A stretch of 64,000 bases of DNA from an uncultured Marinoscillum sp. GTDB lineage: Bacteria > Bacteroidota > Bacteroidia > Cytophagales > MED-G16. Shown here one piece after another: positions 17,525-26,918 of this stretch. Where the stretch lies: positions 22,160 to 86,159 of the forward strand of contig CABZXU010000005.1 of the NCBI GenBank assembly GCA_902529805.1, written 5' to 3'. A program made the position numbers and the translations under genes. How positions within the stretch are numbered: position 1 is the stretch's first letter; the number at the start of each line of letters is the position of its first letter. Under the pieces are notes generated by a model. That model saw nothing but the letters and a program-made list of their open reading frames with translations, was not told where the DNA came from and ran no database searches.

Positions 17525-18229
17525 TTAATATACTAATGTTCCAATTTTTTCTCCTTCAATTATGGATTTTAGATTATTTGGTTTATTCATATCAAAAACA
17601 ATTATTGGTAATTTGTTTTCTTTACACAAGGTAAAGGCTGTCATATCCATAATGCCAAGATTATTTTTATAGACATCATCAAAACTTATTTCTTTAAATT
17701 TTTTTGCATTTTTGTCTTTTTCAGGATCAGATGAATATATACCGTCAACTCTAGTTCCTTTTAAAACTACGTTAGCTTCTATTTCAATAGCTCTTAAACT
17801 GGCTGTTGAGTCTGTGGTGAAGTAAGGTTTTCCTAATCCTGCTCCAAAAATTACAATTCTGTTTTTTTCTAAGTGCCTTATAGCTCTTCTTCTAATAAAG
17901 GGCTCACATACTTGATCAATATTAAATCCAGACATTAGTCTTGTATCGCATCCAATTTTTTCTAATTGACTTTGTAATGCCATACAATTAATTAATGTAG
18001 CTAGCATTCCCATATAATCTCCTTGAACTCTTTCTATTCCACTTTTTTCTGCTTCAATCCCTCTAAAAATATTTCCTCCACCAATAACTATTGCAATTTC
18101 TACTCCTTTATTCTTTATTTCTTTTATTTCTTTAGAATAACTTTCTAATCTTACAGGATCAATTCCAAAATTCTTAGTTCCCATTAATGCTTCTCCGCTA
18201 ACTTTTAATAGAACTCTTTTAAACTTCAT
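17525..18229 (-). CDS. pyrH: Uridylate (UMP) kinase
   Basis: This 234-residue hexameric amino-acid-kinase-family enzyme converts UMP to UDP. The N-terminal RVLLKVSGEALMG is the phosphate-binding segment. IVIGGGNIFRG (about 45-56), GDYMGMLATLINCMALQSQLE and GAGLGKPYFTTDSTASLRA are characteristic of PyrH. The ATG at 18229 gives the MKFKRVLLK start that fits Bacteroidota homologues. An upstream in-frame ATG at 18250 would add seven unsupported residues. A -7-like element lies just upstream at 18248-18255. Confidence 0.96.
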   Translation of the reverse strand: MKFKRVLLKVSGEALMGTKNFGIDPVRLESYSKEIKEIKNKGVEIAIVIGGGNIFRGIEAEKSGIERVQGDYMGMLATLINCMALQSQLEKIGCDTRLMSGFNIDQVCEPFIRRRAIRHLEKNRIVIFGAGLGKPYFTTDSTASLRAIEIEANVVLKGTRVDGIYSSDPEKDKNAKKFKEISFDDVYKNNLGIMDMTAFTLCKENKLPIIVFDMNKPNNLKSIIEGEKIGTLVY

Positions 18230-18247
18230 AATTAAGGAATTTTGACA

Positions 18248-18255
18248 CAAATATA
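18248..18255 (-). promoter_or_regulatory. Possible -7 element of the pyrH-frr promoter
   Basis: On the minus strand the sequence reads TATATTTG, an exact TANNTTTG match, 18 bases before the pyrH start at 18229. No TTTG is seen at the expected -33 distance, so it is only a candidate. Confidence 0.45.
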
Positions 18256-18319
18256 ATATTTCAATTTTGATGTATATCTAAATAAATAAAAAATGATTAA
18301 AATAATATATTTGTGAAAA

Positions 18320-18350
18320 TTTGAATAAAATAAAAAAGGTTATATTTTTG
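18320..18350 (+). promoter_or_regulatory. Promoter of the tRNA-Tyr/Gly/Thr genes
   Basis: TTTG at 18320-18323 and TATTTTTG at 18343-18350 are separated by 19 bases and match the Bacteroidota -33/-7 consensus exactly. The expected transcript starts near 18356, about 50 bases before tRNA-Tyr. Confidence 0.8.
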
Positions 18351-18408
18351 CAGACCTTTGAGCTTCTATATATCAAAAAAAAAGGTATTCTTTTTTATTA
18401 TTACATAG

Positions 18409-18491
18409 GGGGGGATACCAAAGCGGCCAACTGGGGCAGACTGTAAATCTGTTGACTTATGTCTTCGCAGGTTCGAATCCTGCTCCCCCCA
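18409..18491 (+). tRNA. tRNA-Tyr (anticodon GTA)
   Basis: A class II tRNA of 83 bases with a long variable arm. The acceptor GGGGGGA (18409-18415) pairs with TCCCCCC (18484-18490), discriminator A18491. The anticodon loop reads CTGTAAA, and the T arm is GCAGG-TTCGAAT-CCTGC. CCA is not encoded. It is the first of three closely spaced tRNA genes before tuf. Confidence 0.96.
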
Positions 18492-18507
18492 CTTAAGATG
18501 TATATAA

Positions 18508-18580
18508 GCGGGCGTAGCTCAGTTGGTAGAGCGACAGCCTTCCAAGCTGTAGGTCGCGGGTTCGAGTCTCGTCGCCCGCT
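18508..18580 (+). tRNA. tRNA-Gly (anticodon TCC)
   Basis: A 73-base tRNA. The acceptor GCGGGCG (18508-18514) pairs with CGCCCGC (18573-18579), discriminator T18580. The anticodon arm is ACAGC-CTTCCAA-GCTGT with anticodon TCC, and the T loop is TTCGAGT. It lies 16 bases after tRNA-Tyr. CCA is not encoded. Confidence 0.96.
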
Positions 18581-18588
18581 CTTTATAG

Positions 18589-18660
<72 letters not shown>

Positions 18661-18681
18661 CTGGAAAAGATAGTTTAAATA

Positions 18682-18712
18682 ATTGAAAAATTATTTTATT
18701 GAATTAAATTTG
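18682..18712 (+). promoter_or_regulatory. Promoter of tuf
   Basis: TAAATTTG at 18705-18712 matches the -7 consensus exactly. ATTG at 18682-18685, 19 bases upstream, matches -33 in three of four positions. The expected start near 18718 would give a leader of only about a dozen bases before the tuf ATG at 18731. Confidence 0.65.
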
Positions 18713-18730
18713 TATTAAAAATTAAAAATT

Positions 18731-19918
18731 ATGGCTAAAGAAACATTTGATAGATCAAAACCTCATGTTAATATTGGAACTGTAGGTCATGTTGATCACG
18801 GAAAAACAACTTTGACTGCTGCTATTACCAAAGTATTGGCTGATAAGGGATTAGCAGAGAAAAAGGATTTTGAACAAATTGATAATGCTCCAGAAGAAAA
18901 AGAAAGGGGTATTACAATTAATACTGCTCATGTTGAGTATGAAACTGAAAATCGCCATTATGCTCATGTTGATTGCCCTGGGCATGCTGATTATGTTAAA
19001 AATATGGTAACGGGTGCTGCTCAAATGGATGGTGCTATTTTGGTTGTTGCAGGAACTGACGGTCCTATGCCTCAAACAAGAGAACATATTCTGTTAGCAC
19101 GACAGGTTGGAGTACCTGCATTAGTAGTATTTATTAATAAGGTTGACCTAGTTGATGATGCTGAGTTATTAGAACTTGTTGAAATGGAAGTAAGAGAATT
19201 ACTTACTTTTTACGAATTTCCAGGTGATGATATTCCAATAGTACAAGGTTCAGCTCTTGGCGCTTTAAATGGAGAAGAAAAATGGGTTGAAAAAATTATG
19301 GAACTTATGAAGTCTGTAGACGAATATATTCCACAACCTGAAAGAGAAACAGATAAAGATTTTCTTATGCCTGTTGAAGATGTTTTTTCTATAACTGGTA
19401 GAGGAACTGTTGCTACAGGTAGAATTGAAAGAGGTACTATTAATACCGGAGATCCTGTTGATATTATTGGAATGGGGGCTAAAGACTTAAAGTCTACAAT
19501 TACTGGTGTAGAAATGTTTAGAAAAATTCTTGCAAAAGGTGAGGCTGGTGATAATGCTGGCATGTTATTACGTGGAATTGAAAAAGAAGATATTAAAAGA
19601 GGTATGATAATTTGTAAGCCTGGATCTGTGACACCACACTCTCACTTTAAAGCTGAAGTATATGTATTGTCTAAAGAAGAAGGTGGAAGACATACACCAT
19701 TTTTTAAGAAATATAGACCTCAATTCTATTTAAGAACTACCGATGTAACTGGAGAAATTTCTCTTCCTGCAAAAGTAGAAATGGTTATGCCAGGTGACAA
19801 TGTTACTATTGAAGTAAAATTGATTAATAGAGTAGCTTTAGAAAAAGGTCTTAGATTTGCTATTCGAGAAGGAGGAAGAACTGTTGGGGCTGGACAAGTA
19901 ACGGAAATATTAGATTAA
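18731..19918 (+). CDS. tuf: Elongation factor Tu
   Basis: This 395-residue GTPase delivers aminoacyl-tRNA to the ribosome. The G domain carries [10 protein letters not shown] (about 19-28), the switch I sequence with [23 protein letters not shown] (about 81-89) and NKVDLVDD (about 136-143). Domains 2 and 3 follow, with [12 protein letters not shown] and the C-terminal [16 protein letters not shown]. The length is normal for the family. It sits between the tRNA cluster and tRNA-Trp, a standard arrangement in this phylum, and appears to have its own promoter. A long perfect inverted repeat follows 16 bases after its stop. Confidence 0.99.
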   Translation: MAKETFDRSKPHVNIGTVGHVDHGKTTLTAAITKVLADKGLAEKKDFEQIDNAPEEKERGITINTAHVEYETENRHYAHVDCPGHADYVKNMVTGAAQMDGAILVVAGTDGPMPQTREHILLARQVGVPALVVFINKVDLVDDAELLELVEMEVRELLTFYEFPGDDIPIVQGSALGALNGEEKWVEKIMELMKSVDEYIPQPERETDKDFLMPVEDVFSITGRGTVATGRIERGTINTGDPVDIIGMGAKDLKSTITGVEMFRKILAKGEAGDNAGMLLRGIEKEDIKRGMIICKPGSVTPHSHFKAEVYVLSKEEGGRHTPFFKKYRPQFYLRTTDVTGEISLPAKVEMVMPGDNVTIEVKLINRVALEKGLRFAIREGGRTVGAGQVTEILD

Positions 19919-19934
19919 TATTTTTTGTATATTT

Positions 19935-19975
19935 TTTAGAGCAATTGTTTGTAATATACAAACAATTGCTCTAAA
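19935..19975. repeat. Perfect 19-bp inverted repeat between tuf and tRNA-Trp
   Basis: Bases 19935-19953 and 19957-19975 are exact reverse complements around a 3-base loop. The structure would end the tuf mRNA but has no T-tract after it, so it is not a standard intrinsic terminator. The repeat contains the -33 element of the next promoter and the first four bases of its -7 element. Each arm also holds the small palindrome CAATTG. Confidence 0.9.
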
Positions 19976-19979
19976 TTTG
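19948..19979 (+). promoter_or_regulatory. Promoter of the tRNA-Trp-secE-nusG-rpl-rpoBC transcript
   Basis: TTTG (19948-19951), a 20-base spacer and TAAATTTG (19972-19979) give an exact match to the Bacteroidota consensus. Transcription should begin near 19985, about 25 bases before tRNA-Trp. The -33 box lies in the left arm and loop side of the 19-bp inverted repeat. Confidence 0.75.
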
Positions 19980-19980
19980 C

Positions 19981-19994
19981 AGGTCATTTGACCT
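19981..19994. repeat. Small inverted repeat at the presumed transcription start
   Basis: AGGTCA (19981-19986) and TGACCT (19989-19994) form a 6-bp inverted repeat with a 2-base centre, just downstream of the -7 element. It could be an operator-like half-site pair, or chance in a 90-base spacer. Confidence 0.5.
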
Positions 19995-20009
19995 TCATTT
20001 GTTCTTTAA

Positions 20010-20082
20010 ACGGGTGTAGCTCAATTGGTAGAGTAGCGGTCTCCAAAACCGTTGGCTGGGAGTTCGAGTCTCTCCACCCGTG
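20010..20082 (+). tRNA. tRNA-Trp (anticodon CCA)
   Basis: A 73-base tRNA. The acceptor ACGGGTG (20010-20016) pairs with CACCCGT (20075-20081), discriminator G20082. The anticodon loop is CTCCAAA with anticodon CCA, and the T arm is GGGAG-TTCGAGT-CTCTC with one end mismatch allowed. It precedes secE by 29 bases. CCA is not encoded. The sequence AAACGGG recurs just after the tRNA at 20084-20090. Confidence 0.95.
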
Positions 20083-20090
20083 CAAACGGG
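20077..20090 (+). other. GCAA-capped hairpin overlapping the tRNA-Trp 3' end
   Basis: CCCGT (20077-20081) can pair with ACGGG (20086-20090) across a GCAA tetraloop of the GNRA class. The 5' arm is the 3' strand of the tRNA acceptor stem, so this hairpin competes with tRNA folding in the unprocessed precursor. No T-tract follows directly. Confidence 0.5.
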
Positions 20091-20111
20091 AGTTAAATTA
20101 TTTTTTTGATT

Positions 20112-20303
20112 ATGATAAATTTGATAAATTATCTTACCCAGTCTTACGAAGAAATGATTCATAAAGTATCTTGGCCAAGTTTAAATAGTTTACAGAATAG
20201 TTCAATATTGGTTTTAGTAGCCTCTTTAATTTTCGCAATTTTTATTGGATTAATTGATTTGGGTTTTGAAAATTTAATGTCAGTTTTTTATAAATCCTTT
20301 TAA
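20112..20303 (+). CDS. secE: Preprotein translocase subunit SecE
   Basis: This 63-residue inner-membrane protein clamps SecY in the SecYEG channel. It has the short form of SecE: an amphipathic region (QSYEEMIHKVSWPSLNSLQNSS) with the conserved Lys-Val-Xaa-Trp-Pro, then one membrane segment (about 35-58). The ATG at 20112 is preferred over a TTG two codons earlier. It precedes nusG by 8 bases, the usual pairing. Confidence 0.95.
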   Translation: MINLINYLTQSYEEMIHKVSWPSLNSLQNSSILVLVASLIFAIFIGLIDLGFENLMSVFYKSF

Positions 20304-20311
20304 TTATTAAT

Positions 20312-20863
20312 ATGAGTGTAAAATGGTACGTTATAAGGGCTATAAGTGGCAAAGAAAATAAAATCAAAACGTATTTGGAAAAAGAAATTATCAGAAAAAA
20401 ACTTGAAAAATTTATTCCTGACGTTTTAATTCCTAATGAAAAAATATATGTTATGAGAGATGGTAAAAAGAAAATTAAGGAGAGAAACTATTTCCCTGGA
20501 TATGTTTTAGTTTCTGCAGATTTTTCTCATGGCGAAGTACAACATTTAATTAACAACATACCCGGAGTTATTGGATTTCTTGGTTCAGGTAAAGGAGCTT
20601 CTAAAATTCCTATTCCATTACGTGAAGATGAGATAAATAGAATTTTTGGAAAAGTAGATGAGTCTAAAATGGACGAAGCTTCATCTTTAACATCTTTTGT
20701 GATTGGTGAAGGTGTAAAAGTTATGGACGGTCCTTTTAATGGATTTACTGGGAATATTTCAGAAATATTTGAAGAAAGAAAAAAAATTAATGTTACTGTC
20801 AAAATTTTTGGAAGAAATACACCGGTTGAGTTAAATTATTATCAGGTTGAAAAAATAAATTAG
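20312..20863 (+). CDS. nusG: Transcription termination/antitermination protein NusG
   Basis: This 183-residue protein links RNA polymerase with Rho or with the ribosome. The NGN domain begins at KWYVIRAISGKENKIKTYLE and includes YFPGYVLV and IPGVIGFLGSGKG. The C-terminal KOW domain has GVKVMDGPFNGFTGNI (about 131-146). The charged linker between them is typical of the phylum. The rplK start codon follows the stop with no gap. Confidence 0.97.
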   Translation: MSVKWYVIRAISGKENKIKTYLEKEIIRKKLEKFIPDVLIPNEKIYVMRDGKKKIKERNYFPGYVLVSADFSHGEVQHLINNIPGVIGFLGSGKGASKIPIPLREDEINRIFGKVDESKMDEASSLTSFVIGEGVKVMDGPFNGFTGNISEIFEERKKINVTVKIFGRNTPVELNYYQVEKIN

Positions 20864-21304
20864 ATGGCTAAACAAATTGATACATATCTTAAGTTACAAA
20901 TCAGAGGTGGGCAGGCGAATCCTTCTCCTCCTGTTGGACCTGCTTTAGGAAGTAAAGGTTTGAATATTATGGAATTTTGCAATCAATTTAATGCTAGAAG
21001 TGAAGATAAAAAAGGTCAAGTATTACCTGTTTTAATTACAATATATAAGGATAAATCTTTTGATTTTGTTATCAAAACACCGCCTGCATCTGTATTAATT
21101 CTTGAAGCTGCTAATAAAAAGAAAGGATCAGATCAATCTAATATTAATAAGATTGGATCAATAACTTGGGACCAAGTTAAATCTATCGCTGAGACCAAAA
21201 TGAAAGATTTAAATTCATTTAAAATTGAATCAGCAATGAAGATGGTTGCTGGAACAGCAAGGAGTATGGGAGTTAAAGTTAAAGGCGACTTTCCAATTAA
21301 TTAA
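20864..21304 (+). CDS. rplK: Large-subunit ribosomal protein L11
   Basis: This 146-residue protein forms part of the GTPase-associated centre with L10/L12 and binds 23S rRNA helices 43/44. The Pro-rich N-terminal [22 protein letters not shown] (about 16-37) and the C-terminal [11 protein letters not shown] rRNA-binding loop match the family. Normal length. It abuts nusG directly and is 13 bases upstream of rplA. Confidence 0.98.
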   Translation: MAKQIDTYLKLQIRGGQANPSPPVGPALGSKGLNIMEFCNQFNARSEDKKGQVLPVLITIYKDKSFDFVIKTPPASVLILEAANKKKGSDQSNINKIGSITWDQVKSIAETKMKDLNSFKIESAMKMVAGTARSMGVKVKGDFPIN

Positions 21305-21317
21305 ATTAATTAAGAAA

Positions 21318-22016
21318 ATGAGTAGGATATCAAAAAATATTAAAAAAGGATTAGATAGATATAAAATTGATGATTTTCATTCACTTAAAAATGCTTCTGA
21401 ATTGATCAAGGAAATTTCATTTTCAAAATTTGATGCATCAGTTGATATGGATATTAGACTTGGTGTAGATCCAAAAAAAGCAGATCAGATGGTAAGAGGA
21501 GTTGTTGTATTACCACATGGTACTGGTAAAAAGAATAAAGTTTTGATTTTATGTAATCCAGATAAAGAGAAAGAAGCTAAAGATTCAGGCGCTGACTTAG
21601 TTGGGTTAGATGAATACATTAAAAAAATTGAAGGAGGTTGGACTGACTTTGATATAATTATAACTCAGCCATCTTTGATGCCAAGCTTAGGTAAGCTTGG
21701 AAAAATTCTAGGCCCAAGAGGTTTAATGCCTAATCCTAAATCTGGAACTGTAACTGATGACCTTGCTAAAGCAATTAAAGAAGTTAAAGGTGGAAAAATT
21801 GATTTTAAAGTTGATAAAAGTGGAATTATTCATTCTTCTATAGGTAAGGTATCGTTTTCTCCTATTAAAATTGAAGAAAATGCTTCTAAATTAATTGATT
21901 CTATCCTTAAGTTAAAACCTGCTTCAACAAAGGGTATTTACTTTAAAAGTATTTCGATTTCAAGTACTATGAGTAGTTCTATTAAAATTGATAAATCAAT
22001 AGTAAATAATCTATAA
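21318..22016 (+). CDS. rplA: Large-subunit ribosomal protein L1
   Basis: This 232-residue L1-stalk protein helps move deacylated tRNA out of the E site and in many bacteria represses its own operon. The family block [23 protein letters not shown] is present (about 115-137), with the N-terminal [23 protein letters not shown]. The start at 21318 ([10 protein letters not shown]) gives the standard length. A frame open from 21246 would read into the end of rplK and is not used. Confidence 0.97.
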   Translation: MSRISKNIKKGLDRYKIDDFHSLKNASELIKEISFSKFDASVDMDIRLGVDPKKADQMVRGVVVLPHGTGKKNKVLILCNPDKEKEAKDSGADLVGLDEYIKKIEGGWTDFDIIITQPSLMPSLGKLGKILGPRGLMPNPKSGTVTDDLAKAIKEVKGGKIDFKVDKSGIIHSSIGKVSFSPIKIEENASKLIDSILKLKPASTKGIYFKSISISSTMSSSIKIDKSIVNNL

Positions 22017-22017
22017 T

Positions 22018-22554
22018 ATGAAAAAAGAAGATAAACTAGAGTTAGTTGAAAACTTATCAAAAAAATTTGATATTAATAATATATTCTATATTACAGATGC
22101 TTCAGGTCTTTCAGTTTCTCAAGTAAATCAATTTAGAGAAAAATGTTTTAAAAAAAATATTGAATACAAAGTTGTTAAAAACTCATTTATTAAAAAAGCT
22201 TTAGAAAATAATGAAAATGATTTTTCTCCATTGATTAATAAAGATGTGCTTTCTGGATTTTCTGGTATACTTTTTTCTAAGGTAAGCCCTAGTGAACCAG
22301 CTAAAATCTTGAAAGACTTTAGAAAAATTACTGGTGAAGATTATTTAAAGTTAAAAGCAGCTTCTATTGATTTGGAATTTTATATAGGAGATGAAAACTT
22401 AAATTCCTTAAGTAAGTTAAAGAGCAAAAATGAGTTGATTGGTAATATAATTATGTTATTAAAATCACCAATCAAAAACATTATAAGCTCTTTAAAAAGT
22501 GCAGAAAATAAACTTTATGGAGTTATTAAAAAATTAGAAGAAAAAAACAATTAA
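22018..22554 (+). CDS. rplJ: Large-subunit ribosomal protein L10
   Basis: This 178-residue base of the ribosomal stalk anchors L7/L12 dimers through its C-terminal helix. The N-terminal region (YITDASGLSVSQVNQFREKC, then YKVVKNSFIKKALE) is characteristic. The C-terminal IISSLKSAENKLYGVIKKLEEK is the L7/L12-binding helix. One base separates it from rplA, and rplL follows after 19 bases. Confidence 0.96.
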   Translation: MKKEDKLELVENLSKKFDINNIFYITDASGLSVSQVNQFREKCFKKNIEYKVVKNSFIKKALENNENDFSPLINKDVLSGFSGILFSKVSPSEPAKILKDFRKITGEDYLKLKAASIDLEFYIGDENLNSLSKLKSKNELIGNIIMLLKSPIKNIISSLKSAENKLYGVIKKLEEKNN

Positions 22555-22573
22555 AAACTAAAATTATAATAAA

Positions 22574-22957
22574 ATGGCAGATATAAAATCGTTAGCTGAA
22601 AAGCTTGTTAATTTATCAGTAAAAGATGTGAATGAATTAGCAAATATTTTGAAAGATGAACATGGTATTGAACCTGCAGCTGCAGCTGTAGTTTCAACAG
22701 CATCCTCATCTGGAGGTTCCGCCTCTTCTGAAGTAACTGAGGAAAAGTCAAATTTTGATATAATATTAAAATCGGCTGGAGCTTCTAAATTAGCAATTGT
22801 AAAACTTGTAAAAGAAATTTCTGGTTTAGGGTTGAAAGATGCTAAAGACTTAGTGGATGCTGCTCCAAAAGCAGTTAAAGAAGGTGTTGCTAAAGATGAA
22901 GCAGAAACAGCAAAGAAACAATTAGAGGACGCTGGTGCAGAAGTTGAGCTAAAATAA
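22574..22957 (+). CDS. rplL: Large-subunit ribosomal protein L7/L12
   Basis: This 127-residue stalk protein recruits and activates translational GTPases. It has an N-terminal dimerisation helix pair ([22 protein letters not shown]), a flexible Ala/Ser/Gly hinge (about 38-58) and the globular C-terminal domain with [24 protein letters not shown] and a final [10 protein letters not shown]. Normal length. A 65-base spacer separates it from rpoB and contains only a weak 6-bp hairpin. Confidence 0.98.
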   Translation: MADIKSLAEKLVNLSVKDVNELANILKDEHGIEPAAAAVVSTASSSGGSASSEVTEEKSNFDIILKSAGASKLAIVKLVKEISGLGLKDAKDLVDAAPKAVKEGVAKDEAETAKKQLEDAGAEVELK

Positions 22958-23022
22958 TAGCTTAGTTGTTTTTTTTATGAACTAATATTTTTTGAATTAA
23001 TTAGGTTTAAATATATATACTT

Positions 23023-26000
23023 TTGAAAAAGAATAATACTTCAAAAAGAATTGACTTTTCTAAAATTAAAAGAATACTAGATTATCCGGATTTTCTAGAT
23101 GTTCAATTACAGTCATATAAAGATTTTTTCCAATTAGAAACAGCTCCGGAAAATAGAACTCATGAAGGTCTTTATAAGGTTTTTATGGAGAATTTTCCGA
23201 TTTCTGATTCTAGAGATAATTTTATTTTAGAATTTGTAGATTATACAGTTGATCCTCCAAAATATAATGTTAATGAATGTGTTGATAGGGGATTAACTTA
23301 TTCATTGCCTCTTAAAGCAAAATTAAGGTTGATATGTAATGATGAAGACAATGATGATTTTGAAACAATTGAACAAGAAGTTTTTTTGGGAAACATTCCT
23401 TACATGACATTAAAAGGGTCATTTGTAATAAATGGTGCTGAAAGAGTTGTTGTTTCTCAACTTCATAGATCTCCAGGAGTCTTTTTTGCTCAAAGTAAAC
23501 ATACAAATGGAACACCTTTGTATTCAGCTAGAATTATTCCATTTAGAGGTTCTTGGATTGAATTTGCGACTGACGTAAACAATATAATGTATGCTTACAT
23601 AGATCGAAAAAAGAAATTTCCAATCACAACATTATTAAGAGCTATTGGTTATGGTACTGATAAAGATATCTTGGATATATTTAACTTATCAGAAGAGGTA
23701 ACTGTTTCAAAGTCAAATTTAAAATCTACTATTGGTAGAAAACTTGCTGCGCGTGTTTTAAAGACTTGGATTGAGGATTTTGTAGATGAGGATACTGGTG
23801 AATTAATTTCCGTTGATAGAAATGAGGTAATACTAGAAAGAGACCATGAAATACAAAAGGAAGATATTCAAACTATTATTGATTCTGAATCAAATTCAAT
23901 AATTCTTCATAGGGAAGATGTTAATACCGCTGAGTATATGACAATATTTAATACATTAAAAAAAGATAGCTCTAACTCAGAAAAAGAAGCTTTAGAAGAA
24001 ATTTATAGACAATTAAGAAACTCTGAAGCACCTGATGAAGAAACTGCAAGAGATATTATTCAAAATTTATTTTTTAGTGATAAAAGATATGATTTGGGTG
24101 AAGTTGGCAGATATAGAATCAACAAAAAATTAGGCATAAATGATGATTTTGAAACTAGAGTTTTATCAAAAAATGATATAATTCTAATTGTTAAATATTT
24201 GATAACATTAATAAATGCAAAAGCTGTAGTAGATGATATCGATCATTTAAGTAATAGAAGAGTTAGAACTGTTGGCGAACAACTTTATTCCCAATTTGGT
24301 GTGGGATTAGCTAGAATGTCAAGGACAATCAAAGAGAGAATGAATGTTAGGGATAATGAAGATTTTAAACCTGTTGATTTAATTAACGCTAGAACTCTAA
24401 CCTCTGTTATTAATTCATTTTTTGGAACAAATCAATTATCTCAATTTATGGATCAAACAAATCCATTAGCTGAAATAACTCATAAAAGAAGAATGTCTGC
24501 TTTAGGTCCTGGTGGATTGTCGAGAGAACGAGCTGGCTTTGAAGTTAGAGATGTTCATTATACACATTATGGAAGATTATGTACTATTGAAACTCCAGAA
24601 GGTCCAAATATAGGGCTCATTTCATCTTTATGTGTACATGCTAAAGTTAATAATATGGGTTTTATTGAAACTCCCTATAGAAAAGTTGATAAAGGTAAAG
24701 TTGATATGTCTGGTAAAGCTTTTTATTTGACAGCTGAAGATGAAGATAATTCATATATAGCTCAAGCTAATGCTAATTTAAAACAATCTGGGCATTTTAA
24801 AAATAATTTAGTTAAGACTAGATATGAGGGGGATTTTCCATTAGTAAAAGGTCAAGAAATTAAATATATGGATGTTGCACCTAATCAAATTGTTTCTGTT
24901 GCAGCTTCCTTGATTCCTTTTTTAGAACATGATGATGCAAATAGAGCCTTAATGGGCTCAAATATGATGAGACAAGCAGTTCCTTTAATGAGACCTGAGG
25001 CACCAATAGTTGGAACTGGAATTGAATCTAGAGTAGCTAGAGATTCAAGGTCAACAATTGTTGCTGAGGGGAAAGGTACAGTTACTTATGTAGATTCTCA
25101 TAAAATAGAAATAGTTTATGATTTAAATAAGGATCAAAAACTTGTCTCTTTTGATGATGATGATAATAGAAAAACTTATGACTTGGTAAAATTTAGAAGA
25201 TCAAACCAGGATACATGTGTAAATATTTCACCAATAGTTAAAATTGGCGATAAAGTATCTAATGGTCAAGTTTTATGTCAAGGGTTTGCTACTGATAGTG
25301 GCGAGCTAGCTTTAGGAAGAAATTTAAAAGTAGCATTTATGCCTTGGCAGGGATATAATTTTGAAGATGCAATTGTTATTTCTGAAAAAGTCGTTAAGGA
25401 TGATATTTTTACTTCTCTTCATATCGAAGAATTTAAATTAGAAGTAAGAGATACTAAAAGAGGACAAGAAGAATTTACTTCAGAATTACCAAATGTAAGT
25501 GACGAAGCAGTAAAAAATTTAGATGAAAATGGTATAGTAGTTGAGGGATCTAATGTGATAGAAGGAGATATTCTTATTGGAAAAATAACTCCCAAAGGAG
25601 AAAGTGACCCTACTCCAGAAGAGAGGTTATTGAGAGCAATTTTTGGCGATAAAGCTGGAGATGTTAAAGATGCTTCATTAAAAGGACCTCCTTCATTAAA
25701 TGGAGTTGTGGTAGGTAGCAAAATATTTTCTAGGCAAAAAAAGGATAAAGAATCAAAAAAATTAATTAAAAAAGAATTAGATGAATTAAAGCAGAATTAT
25801 AGCAAGTCTTTAAATGATTTAAAAAATAAATTGATTGGTAAGTTTGAAATTTTGCTAAAATCTAAAAAATCTGAAGACATTTATCATAAATATGGTGATT
25901 TAGTAATTAAAAAAGGCACTAGTTTTACTAGAAAAAACATTTCAGAGAAACTTTTTCCAGCAGATAATATTTATTATGATAAAAGTAGTTTAAATGTTCC

Positions 26001-26901
26001 AGAAGAGTCTAGTTTGTTAAATGATATTGTTTTAGAAAATTGGACTGATGATGATAAAATTAATAATCTTGTTGCTAAAGCTGTAAAAAACTATATTATT
26101 AAAAGGAATGATTTGATTTCCATTTTTAAAAGAGAAATATATTCTTTAGAAGTTGGAGATGAATTAGCTCCTGGAATTGTTCAGATGGCAAAAGTTTTTG
26201 TTGCAAAAAAAAGAAAGTTAAAAGTTGGTGATAAAATGGCCGGTAGACATGGGAATAAAGGTGTTGTTGCAAAAATTGTTAGGGAAGAGGACATGCCTTT
26301 TCTTGAGGATGGCTCCTCTGTTGATATAGTATTAAATCCATTGGGTGTTCCTTCAAGAATGAATATAGGTCAATTATATGAGACAGCTTTAGGTTGGGCT
26401 GGCTTAGAATTAAATAAAAAATATATGACACCAATCTTTGATGGTGCAACAACTGAAGAGGTGAGAAAAGAACTTAAGGAAGCAGGTTTGCCTGAATTTG
26501 GAAGAACATTTTTGTATGATGGTATGTCAGGTAAAAAATTTGATCAACCTGTAACCGTTGGAGTTATTTATATGTTAAAACTAGGGCATTTAGTTGATGA
26601 TAAAATGCATTCTAGGTCTATAGGACCTTACTCATTGATTACGCAACAACCTTTAGGAGGTAAAGCACAGTTTGGTGGCCAAAGATTCGGTGAAATGGAA
26701 GTTTGGGCTCTTGAAGCTTTTGGTGCTTCACATATTTTACAGGAAATTTTAACTATTAAATCTGATGATATTATTGGTAGAGCTCGTGCATATGAGTCTA
26801 TTGTTAAAGGTGAAAATATGCATAAACCTAATGTGCCGGAATCATTTAATGTTTTGGTACATGAGCTAAGAGGATTATCATTAGAAATAACAATGAAATA
26901 A
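23023..26901 (+). CDS. rpoB: RNA polymerase subunit beta
   Basis: This 1292-residue subunit forms much of the polymerase active site. The rifampicin-binding region is intact and looks wild type ([35 protein letters not shown], with the usual Asp, His and Ser positions). GRHGNKGVV, needed for catalysis, and the C-terminal [14 protein letters not shown] are present. The size is normal for Bacteroidota. Translation probably begins at TTG 23023: an in-frame stop lies 15 bases upstream and no ATG occurs before the conserved [19 protein letters not shown] segment. Confidence 0.98.
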   Translation: MKKNNTSKRIDFSKIKRILDYPDFLDVQLQSYKDFFQLETAPENRTHEGLYKVFMENFPISDSRDNFILEFVDYTVDPPKYNVNECVDRGLTYSLPLKAKLRLICNDEDNDDFETIEQEVFLGNIPYMTLKGSFVINGAERVVVSQLHRSPGVFFAQSKHTNGTPLYSARIIPFRGSWIEFATDVNNIMYAYIDRKKKFPITTLLRAIGYGTDKDILDIFNLSEEVTVSKSNLKSTIGRKLAARVLKTWIEDFVDEDTGELISVDRNEVILERDHEIQKEDIQTIIDSESNSIILHREDVNTAEYMTIFNTLKKDSSNSEKEALEEIYRQLRNSEAPDEETARDIIQNLFFSDKRYDLGEVGRYRINKKLGINDDFETRVLSKNDIILIVKYLITLINAKAVVDDIDHLSNRRVRTVGEQLYSQFGVGLARMSRTIKERMNVRDNEDFKPVDLINARTLTSVINSFFGTNQLSQFMDQTNPLAEITHKRRMSALGPGGLSRERAGFEVRDVHYTHYGRLCTIETPEGPNIGLISSLCVHAKVNNMGFIETPYRKVDKGKVDMSGKAFYLTAEDEDNSYIAQANANLKQSGHFKNNLVKTRYEGDFPLVKGQEIKYMDVAPNQIVSVAASLIPFLEHDDANRALMGSNMMRQAVPLMRPEAPIVGTGIESRVARDSRSTIVAEGKGTVTYVDSHKIEIVYDLNKDQKLVSFDDDDNRKTYDLVKFRRSNQDTCVNISPIVKIGDKVSNGQVLCQGFATDSGELALGRNLKVAFMPWQGYNFEDAIVISEKVVKDDIFTSLHIEEFKLEVRDTKRGQEEFTSELPNVSDEAVKNLDENGIVVEGSNVIEGDILIGKITPKGESDPTPEERLLRAIFGDKAGDVKDASLKGPPSLNGVVVGSKIFSRQKKDKESKKLIKKELDELKQNYSKSLNDLKNKLIGKFEILLKSKKSEDIYHKYGDLVIKKGTSFTRKNISEKLFPADNIYYDKSSLNVPEESSLLNDIVLENWTDDDKINNLVAKAVKNYIIKRNDLISIFKREIYSLEVGDELAPGIVQMAKVFVAKKRKLKVGDKMAGRHGNKGVVAKIVREEDMPFLEDGSSVDIVLNPLGVPSRMNIGQLYETALGWAGLELNKKYMTPIFDGATTEEVRKELKEAGLPEFGRTFLYDGMSGKKFDQPVTVGVIYMLKLGHLVDDKMHSRSIGPYSLITQQPLGGKAQFGGQRFGEMEVWALEAFGASHILQEILTIKSDDIIGRARAYESIVKGENMHKPNVPESFNVLVHELRGLSLEITMK

Positions 26902-26918
26902 ATTTATACTTGAATCTT

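Noticed and set aside
21246..21317. Upstream extension of rplA into rplK
   Set aside because: The extra residues do not match L1, and the ATG at 21318 gives the standard start and length. The same reasoning was used for rplR (42219), rsfS (13708), pyrH (18250) and the MCE gene (61823).
22962..22985. Hairpin with a T run between rplL and rpoB as a possible attenuator
   Set aside because: Only a 6-bp AT-rich stem with the T run in the loop instead of after the stem; too weak to call.
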